DNA of 64,000 nt from Paenibacillus borealis (GCF_000758665.1 NZ_CP009285.1:4650001-4714000), one strand, 5' to 3'. Shown: positions 17,973 through 27,541, counted from the stretch's first letter. Notes: generated by a model from the letters alone, not told the origin. Numbers and translations: made by a program.

Positions 17973-18829
17973 CACGATTCATCCTCCGCTTCAAACCAAT
18001 GCCTGACTTCAGCAATTTCCGCCCTGTGAGTGCCGTCAGGACCTTTTTCCGTTTCCATCGCAACCGCTGCCACCTTGCGCAGGGGAACAGAGGTCAGCAG
18101 CTCCCTGAGCGCCTTCCCGCCAATATGGCCTTGCCCGATCTGGGCATGTCTGTCCCGCCTGGAGCCGCAGGGGAACAGGGAGTCGTTCAGATGTACGGCA
18201 GCAAGATGCGGCCAGTAGCCGAGTGCTTCTCCCCTCTGCAGCAGCTCATCAGTATGCTGAGGATTCCAAATCCCTGATGCGAAGGCATGACAGGTATCGA
18301 AGCAGAAGCCGATTTTGTCCGGATAGCGGCTCAGCTCACGGACTTTGACCAGCTCCTCCAGCGTCATGCCTTCATGGCCGTGATTGCCAGCCATATTCTC
18401 GATCAGCAGCTTTGTCTGGCCTTCCCATCCTGACAGGGTGTCATTTATACATTGTATAATATTTTGATAACCTTGTAATGGCTCCATTCCGGCAAAATGG
18501 CCGAAATGCACCACAATGCCCAGGGAACCGCAAGCCTCGGCGATCTCCAGATCATTGCGCAGCGAAGCAGCCATAATGGCTCTGCCTGCGGGATCTGCGG
18601 CCAGATTGGTAGGATAAGGGGTATGGGCAATCGAGACCATCCCCTGATCCCGGCAATAATCGGCACAGCTGCGCGCATCCCTGTAGTCCACCGGCTTAAG
18701 CTTCAGACTCCGCGGATTCTTCGGAAAATATTGAAAACATGACGCACCGCTCTCCCTGGCGAACCGGGCAGCCTGCCCGTATCCGCCGCGTATGCTGACA
18801 TGTGCCCCTATACCGGGATTAAGCGTCAT
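17972..18829 (-). CDS. nfo: Endonuclease IV (AP endonuclease)
   Basis: This 285-residue TIM-barrel zinc enzyme cuts the DNA backbone 5' of abasic sites and clears blocked 3' ends. Family landmarks are IGAHVSIRGGYG at the N-terminus, FQYFPKNPRS, IAHTPYPTNLA, IVVHFGHFAG, IENMAGNHGHEG, IGFCFDTCHAFASG, HLNDSLFPCGSRRDRH and MAIETEKGPDG-like METEKGPDG. These supply the zinc-binding His, Glu and Asp residues. The ATG at 18829 overlaps the end of the upstream glycosylase gene by 11 bases, so the two base-excision-repair steps are made together. An in-frame upstream extension to 18940 falls inside the glycosylase gene and is rejected. Confidence 0.94.
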   Translation of the reverse strand: MTLNPGIGAHVSIRGGYGQAARFARESGASCFQYFPKNPRSLKLKPVDYRDARSCADYCRDQGMVSIAHTPYPTNLAADPAGRAIMAASLRNDLEIAEACGSLGIVVHFGHFAGMEPLQGYQNIIQCINDTLSGWEGQTKLLIENMAGNHGHEGMTLEELVKVRELSRYPDKIGFCFDTCHAFASGIWNPQHTDELLQRGEALGYWPHLAAVHLNDSLFPCGSRRDRHAQIGQGHIGGKALRELLTSVPLRKVAAVAMETEKGPDGTHRAEIAEVRHWFEAEDES

Positions 18830-19634
18830 GCTGGCAATCGGGGCAATAGAATACCTTGCGTCCGGACTGCTCTGTCTTGAGTATCGTTCCCCCGCCGCGC
18901 AGGCAGGGTTCGCCGCCGCGGTCGTACACTTTACAAGCATTGTTGTAAGAGCCGGTAACCGTATCTCCGGTCATGAAAGGCATTTCCATATAACCGCCAA
19001 TCTCGGTTGCCTCCGTCAATACCTTGCGCACACTGTCATACAGCCGGGTCACTGCCTCCGGTGACAGATTCTGAACGAGCGTAGAAGGCAGAAGTCTTGC
19101 TTCAAAGGCAATCTCGTCGGCATAACAATTGCCGATTCCGGCCATAACATGCTGGTTGACCAGCAGACTCTTCAGCGCACCGCGGCGTCCTTTGAGCAGT
19201 CCGGCGAAGCGTTCAGCCGTCATCCTCCGGTCCAGCAGCTCCGGTCCAAGCTTACCCATTGCCGCTTCGCTTTCCTTAACAGACAGGAGATGCAGATATC
19301 CCAGGCGCAGGCCCATGAAATAGAGGATATGCTCTCCAAAAGCCAGTTCAACCTGAGTAGTCCGGTCCGGACGCTCTTGCTCTGTACCATAGAACAAAAG
19401 TCCGCCTAACATCAGATGAAGCAGCAGTCTTCTTCCGTCATGCAGATGGAAGAGGATATGCTTGGCACGGCGCTCTACGAACACAATACGCGCGCCAACC
19501 AGACCGTTCACGAAATCCGCTGTCTCCATATTGATTGTTTTTTCTCTGTTTACGGTTACCCCCGTAATTGGAACATTTATTAGATGCTGGCTCAGCAGCT
19601 TTCTGTAATTCTCCATTTCCGGCAATTCCGGCAT
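18819..19634 (-). CDS. Fpg/Nei-family DNA glycosylase/AP lyase
   Basis: This 271-residue base-excision-repair enzyme starts MPELPEMENY, giving the catalytic Pro2 and Glu3, with the beta-lyase lysine near Lys58 (RRAKHIL). The helix-two-turn-helix is at QHVMAGIGNCYADEI. The C-terminal zinc finger is unusual: where the family has EPCxxCG, this reads EPCLRGGG, so the second Cys is Gly (codon GGC), while YCPDCQ is intact. An extra Cys lies upstream in NNACKVYDR and might substitute. It would excise oxidised purines or pyrimidines; MutM versus Nei specificity is not decided. First gene of the repair run. Confidence 0.88.
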   Translation of the reverse strand: MPELPEMENYRKLLSQHLINVPITGVTVNREKTINMETADFVNGLVGARIVFVERRAKHILFHLHDGRRLLLHLMLGGLLFYGTEQERPDRTTQVELAFGEHILYFMGLRLGYLHLLSVKESEAAMGKLGPELLDRRMTAERFAGLLKGRRGALKSLLVNQHVMAGIGNCYADEIAFEARLLPSTLVQNLSPEAVTRLYDSVRKVLTEATEIGGYMEMPFMTGDTVTGSYNNACKVYDRGGEPCLRGGGTILKTEQSGRKVFYCPDCQHDA

Positions 19635-19679
19635 ATTGTCATCGTCCCTTCCAGGTTGGTAAAAGGCATACCTTTGTCA

Positions 19680-20468
19680 TTATACACCGAGCAGAACCAT
19701 AAGTTCAGCTAAATCAGCACAAATTTCATCAGGCGTAACTCCTGTAATAGTCTGATAGTGCTCCAGATTATCGCGTGTGGTCAGACCTGTGAGCACCAGT
19801 ATCGTGCGGCAGCCTGCATTTACACCGGCAGAAATATCTGTACGCATGTTATCCCCGACTACAACCGCATCCTCAGGCGTAATGCCCAGCAGTGAAGTCG
19901 CATAAGTAATCAGATGGGATTCCGGTTTGCCGATTACTACAGGGGAAACACCGCTAGCCGCTTCAATCGCAGCTCCAATGGTTCCGGCACCGGGCATCAC
20001 TCCGTCGTCAGAGGGTAACATCAGATCCGGATTCGTCAGCACGAACTTGGCACCTTCCCTGATCCAGCGCGAAGCCCGTGCCAGCGATTCATATGTAAAA
20101 GAACGGTCGATCCCCTGGACAACATATTGCGGATTCTCCGTGACCCGGGTCAACCCCGCCTCCGCACAGGCCTGCACCAATCCCTCTTCTCCAAGTATCG
20201 CCACGGTTGCTCCCGGTGATTCCTCAGCAATGTACCGCGCTGCAGCAAGCGACGAGGTGCAGACCTCTTCCGGATGCGCATCAATCCCCATCCCGCGCAG
20301 ATGTGCAGCAACACTTGCCGCTGTGCGTGAAGAATTATTCGTGACGAACAGGAACGGAACTGCAGCTGCGCGCAGCGCCGCTATTAGCCGTTCTGCATCC
20401 GGAATCATCCGGCCCCCGTGATACAAGGTTCCGTCCAGATCAATTAATAAACCACCAATATTGTTCAT
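19680..20468 (-). CDS. HAD-superfamily (NagD/YutF-like) phosphatase
   Basis: This 262-residue protein belongs to HAD subfamily IIA. Motif I is LIDLDGTLYHG near the N-terminus, motif II is FVTNNSSRT, and VVVGDNMRTDI supplies motif IV. The C2-type cap lies between motifs II and III. Relatives dephosphorylate nucleoside monophosphates, glycerol phosphate or p-nitrophenylphosphate. It is transcribed in the same direction as the glycosylase operon, 45 bases upstream, so it may be the first gene of that operon. Confidence 0.9.
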   Translation of the reverse strand: MNNIGGLLIDLDGTLYHGGRMIPDAERLIAALRAAAVPFLFVTNNSSRTAASVAAHLRGMGIDAHPEEVCTSSLAAARYIAEESPGATVAILGEEGLVQACAEAGLTRVTENPQYVVQGIDRSFTYESLARASRWIREGAKFVLTNPDLMLPSDDGVMPGAGTIGAAIEAASGVSPVVIGKPESHLITYATSLLGITPEDAVVVGDNMRTDISAGVNAGCRTILVLTGLTTRDNLEHYQTITGVTPDEICADLAELMVLLGV

Positions 20469-20762
20469 AATTCCCCCTGTTTGAATCCCGTTTATTTAAT
20501 TTATTATATTAATAGTTAATGTCATAAACAATTTTGAAAATCCGCTAACGCTTTCCGGAATAACGCGCCGTTATTGAGTTTATTACCCGCGAGGCTCACT
20601 TCTCAGCTTCTTCGTTTCGCCAATTTCTCTACTGCTTCGTATGCTCAGCGGCCAACTGTTACTTAAAATTTAACATACTTCGTCGAACGATAGCGAACCG
20701 CTGTACCGGCAGGCTTTTTTTGGCATAGCCCTGTCATTTCCTGCGCTTTCCCGGAAAATAAT
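20469..20762. other. Intergenic region without a gene
   Basis: No open frame with coding character or ribosome binding site is seen. A stretch near 20547-20575 (CTAACG followed by GCGC and TTATTG) resembles one at 54110-54145 and may be part of a dispersed repeat. No T-rich terminator stem was recognised after the RNase Z gene. Confidence 0.5.
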
Positions 20763-21713
20763 TCATTCCCCGGAGGCATTTCCAGGGGTTCTCCGGTGGA
20801 CCGGGAAGGTGCAGAATTCCTCTGCCAGCAGTGTAGCCGGGAAGATGGCCTGGGCCTCTTCCAGGAGCGGAATCAGCTCCTCCTGCGAGCTGTAACGCGA
20901 GCTGAAGTGGGTCAACAGCAGTTCACGCCCCCCTGCCTCACGTGCCAGCTCCGCTGCTTGCCGGGCAGTGCTGTGATGATACTGATAAGCCATATCGGCC
21001 AGGTCATGGGCAAAGGTAGCCTCATGAATGATCAGATCAGCATCCTGTGCCAGCGGCAGTGTTCCCTGGCAAGGACGGGTGTCGCCCAGAATAGTAACAA
21101 TGCGGCCGCGTTTCGGCGCATGGATTACATCCGCTGCCCGTATCACAATCCCATCTTCAGTTGTAATATCTTCACCTCTCTTCAGCTTGCCGTAGAGCGG
21201 TCCCGGCTTCAGCCCGTAACTCTTAAGCAGCTCTGCATCGAGGTTTCCAGGACTGTCTTTCTCCGTTACCCGGTACCCATAGCTGTCAATTCTATGCTCG
21301 AGCAGTCCCGCCTCAACCTTGAACGTGTCATCCTCAAACACAAGCCCGCCGCTGTGCTCGATAATCTCAAGCTTGTAGGGGATTCGCGACTGGCTTGCAG
21401 ATAATGAAATATCCAGATAAGCTTTGATCCCCGGAGGTCCATACACGGTAAGCGGTGATGTACCGCCCTGATAGCCGCGGCTCGACAGCAGCCCCGGAAG
21501 GCCGAACAAGTGGTCACCATGCAAATGGGTGATAAACAGCTTCTCCAGCTTGCCCAGCCGCAGCGGTGAACGGAGAACCTGATGCTGTGTCCCTTCTCCG
21601 CAATCGAACATCCAGAACGTGCGCCGTTCTTCAAGCAGCCTGAGGGCGATTGAGGTTACATTCCGCTGCAGTGTCGGCACCCCGGCATTCGTTCCCAAGA
21701 AATATATTTCCAT
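20763..21713 (-). CDS. rnz: Ribonuclease Z (tRNA 3' endonuclease)
   Basis: This 316-residue metallo-beta-lactamase-fold nuclease removes 3' trailers from tRNA precursors lacking encoded CCA. The zinc motif HLHGDHLFGLPG is at about residues 62-73, with later ligands in LGDTRPC and LTHFSSRYS. The flexible-arm segment is represented by GLKPGPLYGKLKRG. Length is close to the B. subtilis enzyme (307). It starts MEIYFLGTNAG, the usual opening. The gene is alone between the metH terminator and the HAD gene. Confidence 0.95.
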   Translation of the reverse strand: MEIYFLGTNAGVPTLQRNVTSIALRLLEERRTFWMFDCGEGTQHQVLRSPLRLGKLEKLFITHLHGDHLFGLPGLLSSRGYQGGTSPLTVYGPPGIKAYLDISLSASQSRIPYKLEIIEHSGGLVFEDDTFKVEAGLLEHRIDSYGYRVTEKDSPGNLDAELLKSYGLKPGPLYGKLKRGEDITTEDGIVIRAADVIHAPKRGRIVTILGDTRPCQGTLPLAQDADLIIHEATFAHDLADMAYQYHHSTARQAAELAREAGGRELLLTHFSSRYSSQEELIPLLEEAQAIFPATLLAEEFCTFPVHRRTPGNASGE

Positions 21714-21861
21714 TCTGCCCCTCCTCTCTTCTCTCGTACTAAGTGCCTTATTTTTATGATGCCGGTTCTTATGAAAAGAATTCTACTCTGTTTTGACACT
21801 GAAAGCATCTTTCAAATGGAATCGCCTATAAGCGATACATATAAATTCTTATATACCCAGC

Positions 21862-21887
21862 AAAAAACCTCCCGGTGACGGGAGGTT
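21862..21887 (-). terminator. Terminator of metH
   Basis: AACCTCCCG and CGGGAGGTT form a stem with a short loop, followed by six T residues on the minus strand. Confidence 0.88.
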
Positions 21888-21939
21888 CCGCTATGACGGG
21901 CACAGGCCCTTCTGACGGGTGATGATCAATCAGGGCAGT

Positions 21940-24900
21940 TTACAGCTTCTCCACATTGAAATACTGCGCTTCAGGATGTGCAAATACCATTGCTGATACC
22001 GAAGCCTCCGGCTCCATCATGAAGCCTTCGGTAAGATGAACTCCGATATCCTCCGGAGACAGCAGCTTGAATAACGGTCCTTGATCCTCCAGATCCGGGC
22101 AAGCCGGGTAGCCAAAGGATACCCGGATTCCCTGATAACGGGCCCCGTGCCTCTGCTTCATCGTCATATCCGCCGGGTCCGGGAATCCCCAGGTATCCCG
22201 CATCATATGATGGACGCGTTCTGCCAGACCTTCCGCTACCTCCAGTGCCACTGCCTGCAGGGCATGGGAACGGAGATAATCCCCCCGGTCCTTAAGCTCA
22301 GTTGATAATTCGCGCACACCATGGCCGGCAGTAACGACCAGGAATCCCACGTAATCCATAATGCCGCTCTCTACCGGCTTCAGGAAGTCCGCGAGGCAGA
22401 GATACGGTTCAACGTTCTGCCGCGGGAAGGTGAAGGTATGCAGCACGTTGGCAGGGTTCTGCGGGTCATAGATCAGGATGTCATTTCCGCTCGACTGGGC
22501 CGGGAAGAATTGATACATGGCATGCGGGACAATAGTGCCTTCCAGCATCGCCTGATGCAGAATATCATCCACGGTTTCTTTCAGTTCTACTGTACGAGCA
22601 TCTCCGGCTGCCAGCTGGGCTTCGACGGAACCGCGCAGCCCCAGATGATGGCCAAGCAGCATCTGCATGTTCACATAAGGAATAATATGTCCGAGCGGAT
22701 AATTGCGCAGGACATGACGTTCCAGATCCGGCGGGGTAAACACGGGAGCATCCGCCGAAATCTTGGAGCGGACCGCACGCGTCAGCTCAGGAAGCGGCTG
22801 CTGCGGAGCCACAGCTACGGCAGCCTCTGCCTCTTGGCGTACCTCTTCCTCAATCTTGCCCCGCTCCAGCGGATTCATCAGCCGGTTGGCAATATCCAGG
22901 CCATCCATAGCATCCTTGGCGTATAATACCAAGCCGTCATATTCAGGGCGGATACGGGTCTTGGTGAACTTGCGGGTTAATGCCGCACCGCCGACCATAA
23001 TCGGCACGTCGATCCCGGCAGCCCGCAGATCCTGCGCAGTCAGTACCATCTGCTGTGCCGACTTCACCAGGAGGCCGGACAAACCGATGGCATCAGCTTT
23101 TTCTTTGCGGAAGGCTTCGATTATATTCTCTGGCGGAACCTTTATACCCAGATTGACGATCTCATAACCATTATTGGAGAGGATGATCTCCACAAGGTTT
23201 TTGCCGATATCATGCACATCGCCCTTAACGGTTGCGAGCATAATTCTTCCTTTAACAGAGGTCTCATCCTTCTTCATAAACTGCTCCAGATGACCGACTG
23301 AAGCCTTCATCACTTCGGCGCTTTGCAGTACTTCAGCCACAATCAGCTCATTGTTATTGAATAATCTGCCGACTTCCGACATCCCCGCCATCAGCGGACC
23401 ATTAATTATCTCAAGCGGACCGGATAACTTCAAGGCTTCGTCCAGGTCAGGAATGAGACCTTCCTTAGTTCCCTCAACGACATACGAAGCGAGACGTTCT
23501 TCCAGCGAGAGATTGGATATCTTCTCTTTCTTCTCGACCTTCTTACCACGGAAAGCCGCTACGAACGCAGATAAAGTATCGTCATTCGTATTATAAATCA
23601 GCTGTTCGGCAAGCTTGCGTTCCTCTTCAGGAATGGAGGCATAACGCTCCACCTTCTCCGTATTCACAATCGCATAATCCAGCCCGGCTTTGGTGCATTC
23701 ATAGAGAAATACCGAGTTGAGCACTTCACGGCCTGCTTCCGGTAGTCCAAACGACACATTGCTTATGCCCAGAATCGTATGAACGGAAGGCAGAGCTTCC
23801 TTGATCAGACGGATACCGTCAATCGTCTCTTTAGCAGAACCGATATACTGCTCGTCGCCTGTTCCGACAGGGAATACAAGGGTATCAAAGATCAGATCTT
23901 CAGCGGCCAGCCCGTATTTGTTCACCAGCAGATCGTAAGAGCGTCTGGCAACCTCCAGCTTGTCCTTAGCCAGAATCGCCTGTCCGGTTTCATCAATTGT
24001 GCCCACGACGATGGCAGCACCGTATTTATGAATCAGCGGAGTTACGAGCTCGAATTTCTCTTCACCATCTTCAAGGTTAATGGAGTTAATAATCGCCTTC
24101 CCTTGGCAATATTGCAGGGCCAGATCAATTACCTTCGGATCGGTGGTATCGATCATCAGCGGGACTTTGACTTTCTTCACTACCAGTTCCAGGAACCGTT
24201 TGATATCCTCCGTCTCATCACGGTCAGGGTCCTGTACGCAGACGTCAATGACCTGCGCTCCGCTCTTCACCTGGGCGCGGGCAATCTCTGAAGCTTCCTC
24301 GTACTTACCTTCGACGATCAGCCGCTTGAACTTCCGCGATCCCAGCACGTTGGTCCGTTCACCGACCATATAGGGACGGTTGTCACTCTCAATGTACACT
24401 GGCTCAATGCCGGAGAGTGCCGGCGGATGATTGCCCTCAAGCCCGCGCGGCGGATAGGCCGACAGAGCTTCAGCCATCGCCCGGATATGATCCGGGGTAG
24501 TGCCGCAGCAGCCGCCGGCAATGTTCAGCCAGCCCTTCTCGGCGAAGCCGGCCAGCTTACGGGCAAGTGAATCTGGAGATTCATGGTAGTTGCCGTTCTC
24601 GTCCGGAAGCCCGGCATTCGGATAGCAGCTTACCGCTGCTGAAGAAATGGCCGACAGCGAACGGATATGATCGCGCATGAATTCGGGTCCGGTCGCACAG
24701 TTTAATCCGACGGAGATCGGCTTAAGATGCTCCAGCGAAATGTAGAAGGCCTCGATGTTCTGTCCCGCAAGCGTAGTCCCCATCGGTTCGATGGTACCTG
24801 AGATCATCACCGGCAGTGTAATTCCGCTTTTCTCGAAGGCGTTGTGGATGCCTATGCTTCCGGCCTTCACATTCAGCGTATCCTGGGAAGTCTCCAGCAG

Positions 24901-25377
24901 CAGGGCATCTACCTTGCCGTCAATCAACGCGACCGCCTGCTCCTCATAGCTGTCCACAAGCTCCTGGAACGTGACTCCCCCGGTTACAGAGAGCGTCTTC
25001 GTGGTCGGCCCCATTGCCCCTACAACGTACCTAGGGCGATCAGGTGTATCATATTTATCTGCGGCGTTACGCGCAAGTCTGGCAGCCTCCAGGTTAATCT
25101 CCCGGGCCCGCTGCGGGATATCATATTCTGCAAGCACCACAGAGGTGGCGCCGAATGTATTGGTCTCAATCAGATCCGCGCCGGCTTCCAGGTATTTCTC
25201 ATGAATATCCTGAATCACCTCCGGCCGGGTAAGCACCAGCATTTCATTACAGCCATCCAGCTCATCCCCGCCGAAATCATCTCCGGTAAGCGGCACCTGT
25301 TGAATCATCGTGCCCATGGCTCCGTCTAGTATCAGTATGCGTTGCTGCAAGCTTTCAGCAAGTGTGAATTTGGCCAC
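21940..25377 (-). CDS. metH: Cobalamin-dependent methionine synthase
   Basis: This 1145-residue cytosolic enzyme transfers a methyl group from methyltetrahydrofolate via cobalamin to homocysteine. Four modules appear in order: the homocysteine/zinc domain with GLNCATGPEFM and GGCCGTTPDH; the pterin-binding barrel starting near MVGERTNVLGSRKF; the cobalamin cap and domain with DVHDIGKNLV (His ligand) and GLSGLLVKS; and the AdoMet reactivation domain with RGSVEAQL and RYSFGYPACPD-like VSFGYPACPD. The GTG at 25377 is preferred because GGGGGG lies seven bases upstream; a TTG two codons earlier is too close. No S-box or cobalamin riboswitch was recognised in the 112-base leader. Confidence 0.95.
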   Translation of the reverse strand: MAKFTLAESLQQRILILDGAMGTMIQQVPLTGDDFGGDELDGCNEMLVLTRPEVIQDIHEKYLEAGADLIETNTFGATSVVLAEYDIPQRAREINLEAARLARNAADKYDTPDRPRYVVGAMGPTTKTLSVTGGVTFQELVDSYEEQAVALIDGKVDALLLETSQDTLNVKAGSIGIHNAFEKSGITLPVMISGTIEPMGTTLAGQNIEAFYISLEHLKPISVGLNCATGPEFMRDHIRSLSAISSAAVSCYPNAGLPDENGNYHESPDSLARKLAGFAEKGWLNIAGGCCGTTPDHIRAMAEALSAYPPRGLEGNHPPALSGIEPVYIESDNRPYMVGERTNVLGSRKFKRLIVEGKYEEASEIARAQVKSGAQVIDVCVQDPDRDETEDIKRFLELVVKKVKVPLMIDTTDPKVIDLALQYCQGKAIINSINLEDGEEKFELVTPLIHKYGAAIVVGTIDETGQAILAKDKLEVARRSYDLLVNKYGLAAEDLIFDTLVFPVGTGDEQYIGSAKETIDGIRLIKEALPSVHTILGISNVSFGLPEAGREVLNSVFLYECTKAGLDYAIVNTEKVERYASIPEEERKLAEQLIYNTNDDTLSAFVAAFRGKKVEKKEKISNLSLEERLASYVVEGTKEGLIPDLDEALKLSGPLEIINGPLMAGMSEVGRLFNNNELIVAEVLQSAEVMKASVGHLEQFMKKDETSVKGRIMLATVKGDVHDIGKNLVEIILSNNGYEIVNLGIKVPPENIIEAFRKEKADAIGLSGLLVKSAQQMVLTAQDLRAAGIDVPIMVGGAALTRKFTKTRIRPEYDGLVLYAKDAMDGLDIANRLMNPLERGKIEEEVRQEAEAAVAVAPQQPLPELTRAVRSKISADAPVFTPPDLERHVLRNYPLGHIIPYVNMQMLLGHHLGLRGSVEAQLAAGDARTVELKETVDDILHQAMLEGTIVPHAMYQFFPAQSSGNDILIYDPQNPANVLHTFTFPRQNVEPYLCLADFLKPVESGIMDYVGFLVVTAGHGVRELSTELKDRGDYLRSHALQAVALEVAEGLAERVHHMMRDTWGFPDPADMTMKQRHGARYQGIRVSFGYPACPDLEDQGPLFKLLSPEDIGVHLTEGFMMEPEASVSAMVFAHPEAQYFNVEKL

Positions 25378-25495
25378 TTTCAATCCCCCCAGTAAAACAT
25401 TAGAGTAAGTTTAGCAGAATAAAGGGAATTCGGAAAGCCTTCCTTTCCACCCTGCATTATTAGTATTGATTGTTTAGCTACGGCTCATCAACTCA

Positions 25496-25918
25496 CTATG
25501 GCTGCACCGTGAGTTCTTTAGACGGCATGGAGTGCTGCGTCCGGGCAGTAACATGGGAAGTGACCGTATAGCTGCCGGCTTGCTCAAATGTACGTTCACT
25601 TACATAAGCTCCCTCTCCGTCACTGGCCCCTTGCAGCTGAGTGCTCTTGCCGGGCTCTGCATTATCTGCAATTTCGAAAATTACTTCTTTGGCATCCTCT
25701 ACAACTTCGCCGTCCTGACTAACGACAGCTTTAAAAGTAACCTTGTCGTTAACCGATATTTCTTCCGGGCTCCAGCTTAACTCCACCTTGATTGGTACCA
25801 TTGAGGAATCAGCAGCTGCATGCATATGCATATCCTCTTCATTATTCCCTGAACAGCCGGCAAGCGTTATACCCATAACCATGCAAATGAGACCTCTGCG
25901 CAATCTTGGCTTAATCAT
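25496..25918 (-). CDS. Lipoprotein with FixH/YtkA-like domain
   Basis: This 140-residue exported protein has a lipobox ITLAGCSG after a short hydrophobic segment, so it should be anchored by a lipid at the cysteine near residue 22. The mature part starts with a His/Met-rich stretch (MHMHAAADSSM) that may bind metal, followed by an immunoglobulin-like YtkA/FixH domain (IKVELSWSPEEISVND to the end). Relatives are often found near copper or cytochrome oxidase genes, but no such neighbour exists here. Function is unassigned. Confidence 0.8.
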   Translation of the reverse strand: MIKPRLRRGLICMVMGITLAGCSGNNEEDMHMHAAADSSMVPIKVELSWSPEEISVNDKVTFKAVVSQDGEVVEDAKEVIFEIADNAEPGKSTQLQGASDGEGAYVSERTFEQAGSYTVTSHVTARTQHSMPSKELTVQP

Positions 25919-26099
25919 CTGGAGCCCTCCCGGTTCTTCGATAGATTCATCTTAACGCTGACAACGAAAGTCAGATCGCTTTCTTTCTTATTATACACAT
26001 TTTATTCAACTTGTCGGAAATAAGCTTCGTTAACCGCCCTATTTCATGAGAATAGTCATATACATGAACTACATTCGTCCCTATCAATGTGGATATATC

Positions 26100-26135
26100 A
26101 AAAAAGCCAATACCCTGCGAGAGGATACCGGCTTC
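26100..26135 (-). terminator. Terminator of the HAD gene at 26.1 kb
   Basis: AAGCCGGTATCCT pairs imperfectly with AGGGTATTGGCTT, followed by six T residues on the minus strand. Confidence 0.75.
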
Positions 26136-26146
26136 ATCTAATTCCG

Positions 26147-26932
26147 TTATAGGGAGTGCACCAATGGCAGAAGCTCCGAAAGATGGCTGATCTGATGATC
26201 CGGAGTAATGTCCGGGTCAGAGGTCTTGCCAGTCCGGTTGATCCAGACCGTCGTTAGACCCGCAGTCAGTCCTCCGAGAATATCAGTTGTAAGCTTATCT
26301 CCGACCATGATCCCCTGCTCAGGCGCAATATCCAGCAGTCCGAGCGCATGCTCGAAGATAGTCTTGTCCGGTTTCCCTTTGCCGAAGCTTCCGGAAATGA
26401 CAATATGGTCAAAATACGGAATAAGCTCAGGTACACCATCAAGCTTCTCCTGCTGGAGTGCCGGACAGCCATTCGTCAGAAGCAGCAGCTTCACCTTGCC
26501 GCGCAGCTCATCCAGCACCTGAAGCGTCTCTTCGTATATATAGGGACGGCTGCGGCGCTCAGCGGCGAATTTGTCAGCAAGGCGTGCCGCCAGCGCTTCG
26601 TCTTCCACTCCTAGGGAAGCCAGCCCGCGGCGCCAGGATTCGATGCGGTAGGCCGGAGCCAGTTGCTCCAGCTGCCGGAATTCCGGCTGTTCTCCAGCAG
26701 TAAAATTGGCCCATAGTGCCTCAAATGGATTGATCCCGATCAGCTTCGTGAACGGAAATGTCTCGTAAGACTCATACAGCGCACGTGCTTCTCTGCGCAC
26801 CGCCTGCTCAAGCTCTTGCGGATCAACGGAATCCCCTGCAGCCTCAGAGGCGTAGCGGAATGCTTCTTCCACACTTCGATCATCCCATAGCAGTGTATCG
26901 TCAAGGTCAAATAGTACGGCGGTAATCGGCAT
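26147..26932 (-). CDS. HAD-superfamily hydrolase (YjjG-type)
   Basis: This 261-residue protein carries HAD motif I FDLDDTLLWDD, motif II LLLTNGCP and motif IV VMVGDKLTTDI, with a helical C1 cap between motifs I and II. Relatives are 5'-nucleotidases or phosphatases of small phosphate esters. The proton-donor region DDTLL is intact. It ends at its own terminator and starts 35 bases downstream of the next membrane-protein gene, so the pair could be co-transcribed. Confidence 0.88.
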   Translation of the reverse strand: MPITAVLFDLDDTLLWDDRSVEEAFRYASEAAGDSVDPQELEQAVRREARALYESYETFPFTKLIGINPFEALWANFTAGEQPEFRQLEQLAPAYRIESWRRGLASLGVEDEALAARLADKFAAERRSRPYIYEETLQVLDELRGKVKLLLLTNGCPALQQEKLDGVPELIPYFDHIVISGSFGKGKPDKTIFEHALGLLDIAPEQGIMVGDKLTTDILGGLTAGLTTVWINRTGKTSDPDITPDHQISHLSELLPLVHSL

Positions 26933-26966
26933 TTCGTTCTCCCACTCCCTATGCTGGTCTATCTTA

Positions 26967-27494
26967 CTATTCGTGCACTACTTCAATGTTGTTGTTCTTG
27001 CCGAATTGCTCCAGGCGTTCAGCCATAGCAGCAGTGTCATAACGGTTAATCAGCTTGGAGAAAATCCACTGCTTGCGCTTGCCTTTATACTTAATGGTGA
27101 CCACGCTGCGCGACAAGGTAATCTTCTCGATTTCCGCCGCAGGCAGAAAGCGTTCACGGTTGTATTTAATAGTAGACAGGCGGGCACGCTCAACCTTAAG
27201 GAACGGACGGCGGAAGAATAACAGCGCGGCAAGCAGGAAGTACAGTACAACCCCCAGCCAGTTGGCCAGAATCCCGCTTCCTTTAGCATCATCAATGGAA
27301 CCGACTACCCAGAACATAATACCAAGCAGTAATAACACTACTGGGAATACAATATTCCGGCCTTTAAAAATATCGACGCTCTTTGCAGCAGCTTTGGAGC
27401 TTGCCCCGTAAATCGTCTCTTTCCCCTGCTTCTTTCTTTGCTGATTAACTTGCTTGGTGTTGCGTTGAACCATTCTTTCCCAAGAACGGGCCAT
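26967..27494 (-). CDS. Small membrane protein, PH-like C-terminal domain
   Basis: This 175-residue protein has a basic N-terminus (about 40 residues rich in Lys/Gln/Arg), two transmembrane helices (VFPVVLLLLGIMFWVV and WLGVVLYFLLAALLFF) and a C-terminal domain of about 80 residues. That domain reads YNRERFLPAAEIEKITL and resembles bacterial PH-like (YcxB-type) domains that face the cytoplasm. I do not recognise a specific family. It lies 47 bases downstream of ynzC and may belong to the same unit. Confidence 0.7.
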   Translation of the reverse strand: MARSWERMVQRNTKQVNQQRKKQGKETIYGASSKAAAKSVDIFKGRNIVFPVVLLLLGIMFWVVGSIDDAKGSGILANWLGVVLYFLLAALLFFRRPFLKVERARLSTIKYNRERFLPAAEIEKITLSRSVVTIKYKGKRKQWIFSKLINRYDTAAMAERLEQFGKNNNIEVVHE

Positions 27495-27541
27495 GTTAGT
27501 TCCCCCTAGTCATCCTGTATTATCTATGAAAAGGCTGCAGA

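Noticed and set aside
25378..25495. SAM or cobalamin riboswitch upstream of metH
   Set aside because: The 112-base leader is too short and lacks recognisable conserved cores.
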